From Fervidobacterium sp. (lineage in GTDB: Bacteria; Thermotogota; Thermotogae; Thermotogales; Fervidobacteriaceae): a DNA stretch of 6,222 nucleotides. The notes under the pieces were generated by a model. It was not told the origin of the DNA and did not search any database. It saw only the letters and a list, made by a program, of their open reading frames with translations. Both the position numbers and the translations under genes were made by a program. Positions 1 to 6,222 of the stretch are shown here, piece by piece. The stretch is from positions 1 to 6,222 of the forward strand of contig DPIB01000186.1 of NCBI GenBank assembly GCA_003522805.1, written 5' to 3'. Position 1 is the stretch's first letter. Each line of letters begins with the position of its first letter.

Positions 1-1325
1 CAAAAGCCCCGATAATCTGTTTTTCGGGACCTCCTGGTGTTGGTAAGACCTCGCTTGCAAAGTCCATAGCCAGAGCCATGAATAGGAAATTTGGAAGGAT
101 GTCACTCGGTGGACTTAGAGATGAAGCAGAAATTAGGGGTCATCGAAGAACATATGTTGGTGCTATGCCTGGAAGGATTATTCAGCTTATCAGAAAACTG
201 GAAGTCAAAAATCCTGTAATCTTGCTAGATGAAGTGGACAAGATGGGAATCAGTTTTCAAGGAGATCCAGCCTCTGCCCTGCTCGAGGTACTTGATCCAG
301 AGCAAAATAGAGAATTTGTTGATTATTATATCGAACTTCCATATGATTTGTCTGAAGTACTGTTCATAACAACTGCTAACGTACTCTATACAATTCCTCC
401 AGCCTTACGCGATAGAATGGAAGTTATCGAGATTTCTAGTTATACAGATATGGAGAAGTTTCACATAGCAAAAAACTACATAATACCGAAGATCAGTTCG
501 GAATTTATCAATGGTGAAAAAAAGATATTCAACTTCAGAGATGGTGCAATAAAGAAGATTATAAACGAGTACACACTCGAACCTGGTGTACGCGAAATGG
601 AAAGAGAGCTACGCAGTGTTATAAGAAAAGCAACTTTAGAGTTCACAAAGACAGGGAAAACGGTTATCATAACACCAGAAAAAGTAGAGGAATACTTGGG
701 TCCTGGAAAGATAAGGGACGAGGACAAGTTGAACAAGCCAATAGTTGGTGTAGCTACAGGGTTGGCTTGGACACCAAATGGTGGTACAACACTATATATA
801 GAATGTTCACTAGTGCCTGGAAACGGTGGACTGATCATTACAGGTCAGTTAGGAGATGTGATGAAAGAATCAGTTAGAATTGCTCTCAGCGTAGTAAGAA
901 AGCTCTGTGGTGATGGATACGCCGAAAGATTTACGAAAAACGATATACATATACATGTACCTGAAGGTGCTGTCCCAAAGGATGGTCCCAGTGCAGGCAT
1001 TACTATTACAACTGCGCTAGTCTCTGTTGTAAAAGATATCCCTGTTAGAAATGATATAGCCATGACTGGCGAAATTACATTGAGAGGGAGAGTGCTACCA
1101 GTAGGAGGTATAAAGGAGAAAGTAATTGCTGCATATAGAAAAGGAATCAATCACGTAATTCTACCAGTGAAGAATGAAGTGGACATAGATAAAGTACCAA
1201 AAGAAGTTCGAGAAAAGATGAAATTTACATTCGTTGAAACTGTGGAGCAAGTATTGGAGGTGGCTTTGTGTGAAAATGAATCCAATAAAGATAGAAAACA
1301 TAAGACTAGAAAAAGTGATAACTAA
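1..1325 (+). CDS. lon: ATP-dependent protease Lon (LonA type), C-terminal part, 5' truncated by window edge
   Basis: ATP-dependent serine protease of the cytosol that unfolds and degrades damaged and regulatory proteins. The reading frame is open from base 3, so the gene starts outside the window; the ATG at 78 is internal because the Walker A motif GPPGVGKT lies upstream of it (27-50). About 440 residues are visible. Counting from the ATG at 78, there follow a typical Lon stretch [18 protein letters not shown] (9-26), Walker B ILLDEVDK (48-55), the [16 protein letters not shown] block (62-77), a sensor/arginine region DRMEVIE (112-118) and a sensor-2 GVREMERE segment (170-177). The protease domain has the catalytic serine in PKDGPSAG (S305, codon 990-992) and the catalytic lysine in GGIKEKV (K346, codon 1113-1115), so the Ser-Lys dyad is intact. 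The last ~18 residues are a charged tail encoded in the overlap with engB. The missing part should be the N-terminal substrate-binding domain. The lon-engB order also occurs in Bacillus subtilis (lonA-ysxC). Confidence 0.97.
   Translation, partial: KAPIICFSGPPGVGKTSLAKSIARAMNRKFGRMSLGGLRDEAEIRGHRRTYVGAMPGRIIQLIRKLEVKNPVILLDEVDKMGISFQGDPASALLEVLDPEQNREFVDYYIELPYDLSEVLFITTANVLYTIPPALRDRMEVIEISSYTDMEKFHIAKNYIIPKISSEFINGEKKIFNFRDGAIKKIINEYTLEPGVREMERELRSVIRKATLEFTKTGKTVIITPEKVEEYLGPGKIRDEDKLNKPIVGVATGLAWTPNGGTTLYIECSLVPGNGGLIITGQLGDVMKESVRIALSVVRKLCGDGYAERFTKNDIHIHVPEGAVPKDGPSAGITITTALVSVVKDIPVRNDIAMTGEITLRGRVLPVGGIKEKVIAAYRKGINHVILPVKNEVDIDKVPKEVREKMKFTFVETVEQVLEVALCENESNKDRKHKTRKSDN
1256..1262 (+). 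promoter_or_regulatory. Shine-Dalgarno site of engB, inside lon
   Basis: GGAGGTG lies 7 nt before GTG 1270 and 13 nt before ATG 1276, so it favours the GTG start. It lies within the lon coding sequence, so ribosomes finishing lon cross the engB start region; this implies coupled translation. The assignment is from sequence only. Confidence 0.8.
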
Positions 1326-1878
1326 GATAGATGACAGCTTTCCACCTTCTTTGGACGGTGAATTCGCATTTGTTGGTAGGTCAAACGTTGGAAAATCAAG
1401 CTTATTGAATGCAGTTCTTGGAAAGAAAATAGCGTACGTAAGTAAGGATCCTGGTAAGACAAGAAGTATCAATTACTTTCTTGTTAACAACAAGTTTTAC
1501 CTCGTTGATCTACCTGGCTATGGATACGCACGTGCATCTAAAAAAGAGAGGGAGAAATGGAGAGAGATTATAGAAAGATATTTTGCTGAACGTTCCTGGA
1601 ATATGAAGATCCTGTTTTCCCTTATAGATTCGAGGCATGAGTTGATGGAATCAGATAGGCAACTACTTGAATGGGTACAAATTCTTGGCATATCACCTGC
1701 AGTATTGTTGACAAAAGTCGATAAATTAAGTAGTTCGGAAAAGACAAAGCAATACAAATATTTCGAGAGTGTCCTTGCAGGTTATGGAATCAAAGAAATA
1801 ATACCTTGTTCATCGATATCTAAGGAAGGTATAGACATGATATGGAATCTTATAATTGAAAGCATTCAGGAGGTCTGA
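1270..1878 (+). CDS. engB: Ribosome biogenesis GTPase EngB (YsxC/YihA family)
   Basis: Cytosolic TRAFAC-class GTPase required for late assembly of the 50S ribosomal subunit. With the GTG start at 1270 it has 202 residues, close to the usual ~195-210. All G motifs are visible: G1 GRSNVGKS (36-43), the G2 threonine in [10 protein letters not shown] (T64), G3 DLPG (80-83, within DLPGYGYA, a family signature), G4 TKVD (148-151) and G5 CSSIS (about 180-184). The start was chosen because a strong GGAGGTG (1256-1262) sits 7 nt before GTG 1270. ATG 1276, two codons later, is the alternative, at 13 nt. A TTG at 1234 gives a longer frame but has no matching ribosome site and would add a tryptophan-rich leader unlike the family. 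The gene overlaps the end of lon by 56 nt in another frame, and its stop lies 3 nt before argS, so translation of the three genes is probably coupled. Confidence 0.96.
   Translation: MKMNPIKIENIRLEKVITKIDDSFPPSLDGEFAFVGRSNVGKSSLLNAVLGKKIAYVSKDPGKTRSINYFLVNNKFYLVDLPGYGYARASKKEREKWREIIERYFAERSWNMKILFSLIDSRHELMESDRQLLEWVQILGISPAVLLTKVDKLSSSEKTKQYKYFESVLAGYGIKEIIPCSSISKEGIDMIWNLIIESIQEV
1868..1874 (+). promoter_or_regulatory. Shine-Dalgarno site of argS, overlapping the end of engB
   Basis: AGGAGGT, close to a perfect anti-16S match, ends 7 nt before the argS ATG at 1882 and lies in the last codons of engB. The engB stop TGA (1876-1878) sits between this site and the argS start, the usual arrangement for termination-reinitiation coupling. 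Confidence 0.85.
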
Positions 1879-1881
1879 GAA

Positions 1882-3510
1882 ATGATAAGGCGAGAGATCC
1901 AGAGCATACTAAAAAGTCACCTAATGGAGCTTGGCTATGAATACGACTTTGTAGTAGAAATACCTGAAGAACAGTTTGGTGATTTTTCGACAAATATCGC
2001 ACTTGCGGGTGCCAAGTATTTCAAAAAGCCACCACGAGAAATTGCCAAGTACTTTGTTGAAAAGTTCTCAGACCGTCCGATGTTTAAAGAAGTTACCATA
2101 GCTGGTCCCGGATTCATAAATTTCAAAGTTTCCAATGAATTTTACAGAGACTTTCTAATAAAATTCATGCAAGACCCACGCAGTATATGGAATTTCAAGA
2201 AACGAGAGAACGTTCTATTAGAATATGGCAGTGCTAATCCAACAGGTCCTCTTACAATTGGTCATGGCCGTCAAGTGGTTATAGGAGATGTGTTAGGAAA
2301 TGTCCTGAGGTATATCGGGTATGATGTTACTAAAGAGATGTATCTAAACGATGCAGGAAGACAGATCAAGTTACTAGCGAAATCTGTTTGGGCACGCTAT
2401 AACCAGATTCTTGGATTCGATGAACCTATACCAGAAGATGGTTATAAAGGCAAGTACGTTATAAATATTGCCAAAAGGGTTATTTCTGATCATAACGATA
2501 GGTACTTCAAGATATGGAATGAAGATGTTGAAAGAGTATTCAAAGAGTATGCCTTAGTAGAGATAACGAATATGTTCAATTCAACACTTGAAAAGATCGG
2601 TGCACAATTTGATAACGTTTTCAAAGAAAGTAGTTTGATAGAAGATGGTACAATTCGGGAAGTTTTGACGATATTGGAGCAGAAAGATCTTATCTATGAA
2701 CAAGATGGTGCAATCTGGTTTAGAACCTCTCGATTTGTAAATGATAACGATAAAGTGTTGATAAAAAATGATGGTAGTTACACATATTTTCTAACGGACA
2801 TAGCTTATCATTATAGAAAATACAAACGTGGTTTCTTTACCGCAATTGATATATTCGGGAGTGACCATCATGGCCATTTGCCAAGAATGTACGCAGCAAT
2901 GAAAGCTTTGGGTATTCCTGAGGATTTCCTGATCTTCGTTCTGCATCAATTTGTGACACTGAAACGGGGAAATGAAGTCGTCAAGATGAGTACACGAGCT
3001 GGTGAGTTCGTTACGCTTGATGAGCTCATAGATGAAGTTGGAAGTGACGCAGCACGGTATTTCTTCGCAATGGTCGATGTGAATACACACCTCAATTTCG
3101 ATTTAGAATTGGCGAAATCTAAGACAGATGAGAATCCAGTATTCTATGTACAGTATGCGCATGCAAGGATTTCTAGTCTTTTTGAAAATGCACAGGCAAA
3201 GGGTATAAACTTCACGTTATTGGATTCGATAGAATTACTGGAAAGTGAGAGCGAAATGAGACTTATAAAACTAATATCCCTCTTTGATGAGATATTGGAA
3301 AAAGTGGCTGAAAGGCTTTCACCACACTACTTAACAGACTATCTTGAAAAGGTTGCATCGGCATTCCATAAATATTATGCGGAGAACAAGATTGTTGATG
3401 TCGAAAATGTCCCTCTATCGAATGCAAGACTTAATCTAGCATATGCAGTGAAATCTGTCTTGTCTGAAGGGTTGACATTGGTAGGTATAAATGCACCTCA
3501 AAGAATGTGA
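1882..3510 (+). CDS. argS: Arginyl-tRNA synthetase (class I)
   Basis: Joins arginine to tRNA-Arg using ATP; cytosolic class I synthetase, 542 residues, a normal length. The N-terminal tRNA-binding (Add-1) domain occupies about residues 1-100 and includes FGDFSTNIA (32-40). The catalytic Rossmann fold starts with the family block SANPTGPL (117-124), followed by TIGH (125-128) at the position of the HIGH signature. Further family blocks are LNDAGRQIK (155-163), the GSDHHGHLPR segment (326-335) and KMSTRAGEFVTL (368-379), the KMSKS-loop equivalent. The DALR anticodon-binding domain begins near NPVFYVQYAHAR (418-429) and ends with the typical NAPQRM terminus (537-542). The first His of HIGH is Thr, and the second Lys of KMSK is Thr; the overall architecture is otherwise intact, so I read it as functional. 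It starts 3 nt after engB with a strong ribosome site and is followed by a 68-nt structured gap without a terminator. Confidence 0.97.
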   Translation: MIRREIQSILKSHLMELGYEYDFVVEIPEEQFGDFSTNIALAGAKYFKKPPREIAKYFVEKFSDRPMFKEVTIAGPGFINFKVSNEFYRDFLIKFMQDPRSIWNFKKRENVLLEYGSANPTGPLTIGHGRQVVIGDVLGNVLRYIGYDVTKEMYLNDAGRQIKLLAKSVWARYNQILGFDEPIPEDGYKGKYVINIAKRVISDHNDRYFKIWNEDVERVFKEYALVEITNMFNSTLEKIGAQFDNVFKESSLIEDGTIREVLTILEQKDLIYEQDGAIWFRTSRFVNDNDKVLIKNDGSYTYFLTDIAYHYRKYKRGFFTAIDIFGSDHHGHLPRMYAAMKALGIPEDFLIFVLHQFVTLKRGNEVVKMSTRAGEFVTLDELIDEVGSDAARYFFAMVDVNTHLNFDLELAKSKTDENPVFYVQYAHARISSLFENAQAKGINFTLLDSIELLESESEMRLIKLISLFDEILEKVAERLSPHYLTDYLEKVASAFHKYYAENKIVDVENVPLSNARLNLAYAVKSVLSEGLTLVGINAPQRM

Positions 3511-3526
3511 GTGTGAATCTAAATGT

Positions 3527-3557
3527 GAATTTGTGTACCGCAGGTTTTTACAAATTC
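3527..3557 (+). repeat. Perfect 8-bp inverted repeat upstream of the kinase gene
   Basis: GAATTTGT (3527-3534) is the exact reverse complement of ACAAATTC (3550-3557), separated by 15 nt. As RNA it could form an AU-rich stem with a large loop; as DNA it could be a protein-binding dyad. It shares its right arm with a second inverted repeat (3539-3561), so both cannot form together. The pairing is seen directly; any regulatory role is inference. Confidence 0.55.
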
Positions 3558-3561
3558 TGCG
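3539..3561 (+). repeat. Second, overlapping hairpin (CGCAG/CTGCG) just before the kinase ribosome site
   Basis: CGCAG (3539-3543) pairs with CTGCG (3557-3561). The stem can continue inward by a G-T wobble (3544/3556), one T-T mismatch and three T-A pairs (3546-3548 with 3552-3554), leaving a 3-nt loop. It ends 3 nt before the Shine-Dalgarno at 3565. It is followed by AATAAGG rather than a T-run, so it is not an intrinsic terminator. Confidence 0.55.
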
Positions 3562-3564
3562 AAT

Positions 3565-3570
3565 AAGGTG
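3565..3570 (+). promoter_or_regulatory. Shine-Dalgarno site of the histidine kinase gene
   Basis: AAGGTG lies 8 nt before ATG 3579. The GTG at 3570, which would start the same frame three codons earlier, overlaps this site and has no suitable purine-rich site of its own, so ATG 3579 is the preferred start. Confidence 0.7.
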
Positions 3571-3578
3571 TGATCAGG

Positions 3579-4979
3579 ATGGAAGTTCAGCAACTATTAT
3601 CGAAGTACATGTTGGAGATATCAAAGGTAAGTGATGAAAAATCGCTTTACATAGCTTTATCTGGCATACTGAGGAGAATTACAGATTATCAAACTCTAAA
3701 TGTTATATCTCAGTCATCAATACTCTATTCTGAACCTGTCAACGACATAATTGACGAAGCTCTGTTTATGGAATACCTCCCTTGGGTGGAAGAACGTCTT
3801 TACCCAACCTTCTTGCCAAAGGATGATGGTTATGTCGGCTTAATTCCCATATTCAAGGGAAAGAAATTGTTATCGACCATTGTCTTAACAACCTCTGATG
3901 AACCAACAGCAGAGGTCATAGATTATCTTCAGCTCTTATCTTATCTTTCTGGTCTTACATTGGAGAATCTCAGACTAATCGATTTTGTTGATAAAACCAG
4001 AGAATATTTTGAGACGATACTTAATCTTTCAAATGACGGAATCATCGTGTTTTATCAAGGCGAAATCGAGTTTAGTAATGTGAAAGGTTCTGAAATCATC
4101 GAAGACTACCCTATCATACTCCAAGAAATAGAAGAAAAAATCGGTGACAATGAAACGTTTTTTGAGGTTGAATTACCCAACACATTTCTTAGCATATCTA
4201 CAAAAGAAATAGAATTACAAGGAGAGCCGAGAATTCTTGTAGATGTTAGGAACATTACGTCTGAGAAGGAAGTAGAGAAGCTAAGAGAAGTAGATAAGAT
4301 AAAGACCAATTTCATTGCGAATGTCTCACATGAGTTAAAGACCCCTTTGACTGCAATTAAGGCTTATACGGAAACGATAATGAATGTTCCGATGACTCAA
4401 GAAGAAATCAGAGAATTCTCGGAAACAATCTACAATCAATCCCTAAAATTAGAAGGTATTCTAAATGATTTGCTGGATTTCTCACAACTTGAGTCTCATA
4501 CCCTGAAAATCTTAAAAGAACCTACAGACCTGTGTGAAGTAGTGAATCGTTCTATCCTTACAGTAAACCATTTAGCAGTTCACTATGACGTAAAAATAGA
4601 ATTTGACTGTAATAATAGCATAGAGATCAACTGTGACAAAAAAAGGATTGAACAAATCATGGTTAATTTACTAACAAACGCCATAAAATTCTCAGACAAG
4701 AATAAGAAACAAAAAATCGTACGCATAGAGATGGAAAACGATGATAAGACAGTAAAAATAGTAGTCGAAGATAATGGTGTTGGGATACCTGCTGATAAGC
4801 TGGATAGAATTTTTGATAAATTCTACCGTGCTGATATAGAGTTAACTTATTCGATTCCAGGAACTGGCCTTGGATTAGCCATTGTAAAGGAAATTGTTGA
4901 GATGCATAACGGTACTATAACCGTTGAATCTAGAGAGGGCGAATGGACAAGATTTATTGTGCAGTTACCCAAAAGCTAG
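3579..4979 (+). CDS. Soluble GAF/PAS-like sensor histidine kinase, HK853 (TM0853)-like, HisKA family
   Basis: Predicted two-component sensor kinase: it autophosphorylates on histidine and passes the phosphate to a response regulator. It has 466 residues from ATG 3579. Residues ~1-137 resemble a GAF domain, ending in the usual long helix (LSGLTLENLRL). Residues ~140-225 look like a degenerate PAS domain (ILNLSNDGIIVFYQG), and ~226-245 form a charged linker helix. The HisKA helix carries SHELKTP with phosphoacceptor H251, E252 and T255 (the HExxT pattern tied to both kinase and phosphatase activity). The ATPase domain has the N box NLLTNAIKF (363-371), G1 DNGVG (398-402), F box FDKFYR (412-417) and G2 GTGLGLA (428-434). 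I see no membrane-spanning segment, so it should sense something in the cytosol. The catalytic half strongly resembles, from memory, T. maritima HK853, whose known partner RR468 is encoded elsewhere; likewise no response regulator is present here. The HDOD gene follows after 38 nt. Confidence 0.93.
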   Translation: MEVQQLLSKYMLEISKVSDEKSLYIALSGILRRITDYQTLNVISQSSILYSEPVNDIIDEALFMEYLPWVEERLYPTFLPKDDGYVGLIPIFKGKKLLSTIVLTTSDEPTAEVIDYLQLLSYLSGLTLENLRLIDFVDKTREYFETILNLSNDGIIVFYQGEIEFSNVKGSEIIEDYPIILQEIEEKIGDNETFFEVELPNTFLSISTKEIELQGEPRILVDVRNITSEKEVEKLREVDKIKTNFIANVSHELKTPLTAIKAYTETIMNVPMTQEEIREFSETIYNQSLKLEGILNDLLDFSQLESHTLKILKEPTDLCEVVNRSILTVNHLAVHYDVKIEFDCNNSIEINCDKKRIEQIMVNLLTNAIKFSDKNKKQKIVRIEMENDDKTVKIVVEDNGVGIPADKLDRIFDKFYRADIELTYSIPGTGLGLAIVKEIVEMHNGTITVESREGEWTRFIVQLPKS

Positions 4980-5005
4980 TGCATTGATCCATATCGAGGC
5001 CAAAT

Positions 5006-5011
5006 AAGGAG
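5006..5011 (+). promoter_or_regulatory. Shine-Dalgarno site of the HDOD gene
   Basis: AAGGAG lies 6 nt before ATG 5018, within the 38-nt gap after the kinase stop. The rest of the gap (4980-5005) shows no promoter, hairpin or terminator that I can support, so the gene is probably co-transcribed with the kinase. Confidence 0.8.
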
Positions 5012-5017
5012 ACTACT

Positions 5018-5881
5018 ATGATAAAAGAACTACTTGGTGTCATCTCAGAAATTCCAACGCCAGATGCCTTAATACAGCAAATAGTTTCGACTGCATCAAA
5101 TCCAAATACGAGTGCAAAAGATCTTGAAAGAGTAATATCTATGGATGTCGGTCTTTCCACAAAGATACTGAAATTAGTCAACTCTGCATACTATGGACTT
5201 CCTCGGAAGATTACAAAACTGAGTGAGGCTATCGTTATTGTCGGTTTTAAAACGGTTAGAAACCTTGCACTAAGCGTCTTCACATATTCGGCTCTGCACT
5301 CGAAAACAACCTTTGTAGACCACGATAAACTTTGGTCCCATTTTATGTTTACAGCTATTCTGTCCGAACAAATAGCTAAAAGCATAGGATTCATGAATAG
5401 AGAGGAAGTGTTTTTGGGAGGGCTCATGCATGATGTGGGTAAATTGGCAATCGATTTGATATTTCCTACCTACCTTTTTGAGTTGTCAAAAACTAGTAAG
5501 GAATTAGGAATCCCGTTATTTGAAATAGAACATGAATTGGGAGTAGAACCGCACAACGAAATAGGTGCTGAACTCTTAGGAATGTGGAAATTTCCTGAAG
5601 AGTATATTCAAGTTGCCCATCTACATCAAAAACCATCGCTTAACCCTGATTCACAATATATTGAGATGTGTTGCATAGTGCATTTAGCTGATCTATATTC
5701 AAATATTCTGCTTCCTGAAAGTTCACTTTCATATGGTAATTTGTACCTAGACCCTATGGTATTTCAAACACTTGGCATTAGACCGTCCACATTGAAAGTG
5801 TTTTACAACGATTTTAGACAAATTTATGAGAGATCACAAGATCTTATCTTCGGAGGTGTCGAAAATGAAACAGGAATATAA
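5018..5881 (+). CDS. Stand-alone HDOD domain protein (putative signalling protein)
   Basis: 287 residues, cytosolic, no signal peptide or membrane segment. HDOD is an HD-superfamily domain found in bacterial signalling proteins; biochemical activity is mostly unknown. Diagnostic segments are the N-terminal IPTPDALIQQIV (12-23), the helix pair SMDVGLSTKILKLVNSAYYG (41-60) with the HDOD-typical LVNSAYYG, AIVIVGFKTVRNLAL (71-85), and the HD core GLMHDVGKL (135-143). Likely metal-site positions are H108, H138-D139, H179, H201/H203 and D225, so the HD set looks largely retained, although HDOD proteins are commonly treated as non-catalytic. The ~60 C-terminal residues (LDPMVFQTLGI onward) resemble the helical tail often seen in the family. 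The start at ATG 5018 is set by AAGGAG 6 nt upstream. Its last 17 nt overlap rbfA and contribute the rbfA ribosome site. Position directly after the kinase suggests a shared signalling role, which is inference; the exact function is not recognisable. Confidence 0.92.
   Translation: MIKELLGVISEIPTPDALIQQIVSTASNPNTSAKDLERVISMDVGLSTKILKLVNSAYYGLPRKITKLSEAIVIVGFKTVRNLALSVFTYSALHSKTTFVDHDKLWSHFMFTAILSEQIAKSIGFMNREEVFLGGLMHDVGKLAIDLIFPTYLFELSKTSKELGIPLFEIEHELGVEPHNEIGAELLGMWKFPEEYIQVAHLHQKPSLNPDSQYIEMCCIVHLADLYSNILLPESSLSYGNLYLDPMVFQTLGIRPSTLKVFYNDFRQIYERSQDLIFGGVENETGI
5852..5858 (+). promoter_or_regulatory. Shine-Dalgarno site of rbfA, inside the HDOD gene
   Basis: GGAGGTG lies 6 nt before ATG 5865 and inside the HDOD coding sequence. 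With the 17-nt gene overlap this predicts that rbfA translation is coupled to that of the HDOD gene. Confidence 0.85.
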
Positions 5882-6222
5882 GCTTAAGATGCTTGAATCT
5901 GAAATTAGAAAGGTATTATCGGAAGCCTTGATGGCAATGAAAGATACGTACATAGAACCGATGAAATCACTGATAACCATTTCAAGAGTAGAAATCTCAA
6001 GAGATAAAAGGTATGCTGACGTACTTGTAAGTGTTCTTGGGAATGAGGATAAAAGAAAGGAAGTCTTGGAATATCTGGAAGAGAAAAAGGGATATTTTAG
6101 GAATTATATTGCAAAGAACATAAGGATGTACATAGCACCAGAGATAAGGTTCAAAGAAGACAAAGGAATAGAAGCAACAGTTAGAATTGGGAAAATACTA
6201 GATTCAATTAAAGAAAATCAAA
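5865..6222 (+). CDS. rbfA: 30S ribosome-binding factor A, 3' end cut by window edge
   Basis: Small cytosolic KH-like protein that binds immature 30S subunits, helps process the 5' end of 16S rRNA, and in enterobacteria is important in the cold. 119 complete codons are visible, open to the window edge; the family is about 110-135 residues, so little is missing. Recognisable blocks are ESEIRKVLSEAL (11-22), SRVEISRDKRYADVLVSVLG (40-59, the usual RVE-S-D-RYA-V-VSVLG pattern) and IAKNIRMYIAPEIRF (82-96). From memory it closely matches T. maritima TM0855, including EDKGIEA (98-104). At the helix-kink-helix turn where RbfA normally has Ala-x-Gly, this protein has KKG (74-76): Gly is kept and Ala replaced by Lys. 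The ATG at 5865 overlaps the end of the HDOD gene by 17 nt with its ribosome site inside that gene. Confidence 0.95.
   Translation, partial: MKQEYKLKMLESEIRKVLSEALMAMKDTYIEPMKSLITISRVEISRDKRYADVLVSVLGNEDKRKEVLEYLEEKKGYFRNYIAKNIRMYIAPEIRFKEDKGIEATVRIGKILDSIKENQ

Larger units (their letters stand above)
3511..3578 (+). other. Intergenic leader between argS and the histidine kinase gene
   Basis: This 68-nt stretch is the longest non-coding segment in the window. It begins with a run containing TGTGAAT twice (3512-3518 and 3524-3530, 12 nt apart), with a further TGTGA across the argS stop (3506-3510). Two overlapping inverted repeats follow, then the kinase ribosome site. No T-run follows either hairpin, so it does not look like an intrinsic terminator. 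I saw no convincing -35/-10 pair. It is a candidate control region within the operon. Confidence 0.6.

Noticed and set aside
78..80. ATG 78 as the true start of a short Lon
   Set aside because: The frame is open to the window edge and encodes the Walker A motif upstream of this ATG.
1234..1269. TTG at 1234 as the engB start
   Set aside because: No ribosome site precedes it at suitable distance, it adds a tryptophan-rich leader not typical of the family, and a strong GGAGGTG points to GTG 1270.
476..1472. Minus-strand open frames opposite lon and engB
   Set aside because: They lie antisense to strongly conserved coding sequence, show no recognisable domains, and have hydrophobic low-complexity translations typical of shadow frames.
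1708..1713. TTGACA inside engB as a -35 element for argS
   Set aside because: No -10-like hexamer lies at 16-18 nt downstream, and the site is within a conserved coding motif (the TKVD region).
2791..3090. Minus-strand open frame opposite argS, cysteine- and histidine-rich
   Set aside because: Its Cys/His content comes from reading conserved ArgS codons in reverse; no ordered metal-binding pattern or ribosome site was seen.
3472..3492. TTGACA (3472-3477) and TATAAAT (3486-3492) at the end of argS as a promoter for the kinase gene
   Set aside because: The spacing is only 8 nt, far below the usual 16-18, and no alternative -35 fits the TATAAA box well (TTGTCT at 3460-3465 is 20 nt away).
3506..3530. 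CRP-type operator based on TGTGA
   Set aside because: No matching TCACA half-site is present at the required spacing; only direct TGTGA repeats are seen.
3539..3561. Intrinsic terminator after argS
   Set aside because: The hairpin is followed by AATAAGG, with no T-run, and runs straight into the kinase ribosome site.

Overview
The window looks like a bacterial chromosome segment from the Thermotogota, most likely a Fervidobacterium-like relative of Thermotoga. This is inferred from protein resemblance, above all the histidine kinase (close to my memory of T. maritima HK853/TM0853) and RbfA (close to TM0855). The DNA is AT-rich with frequent AGA/AGG and ATA codons, as expected for a thermophile of that group. 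No tool was run, so genus-level placement is tentative.

All genes lie on the + strand and are tightly packed. In order they are: the 3' two-thirds of the AAA+ and protease regions of lon (cut by the left edge, ends 1325); engB/ysxC, a ribosome-assembly GTPase that overlaps lon by 56 nt (1270-1878); argS, arginyl-tRNA synthetase, 3 nt downstream (1882-3510); a 68-nt gap carrying two overlapping, mutually exclusive inverted repeats; a soluble GAF/PAS-like sensor histidine kinase (3579-4979); a 38-nt gap; a stand-alone HDOD protein (5018-5881); and rbfA, which overlaps the HDOD gene by 17 nt and is cut by the right edge (5865 onward). Every internal gene has a clear Shine-Dalgarno sequence. I saw no intrinsic terminator, tRNA, rRNA, IS element, CRISPR array or phage gene.

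The layout suggests one long transcription unit, or two units if the argS-kinase gap contains a control point. Its theme is proteostasis and translation: Lon degrades proteins, EngB assembles the 50S subunit, ArgS charges tRNA and RbfA matures the 30S subunit. A two-gene signalling insert (kinase plus HDOD, no response regulator) sits in the middle. Most of the window is well-known housekeeping machinery. The parts that merit attention are the kinase-HDOD pair translationally linked to rbfA, the structured argS-kinase leader, and a few departures from consensus in catalytic or structural motifs (ArgS TIGH, RbfA KKG).
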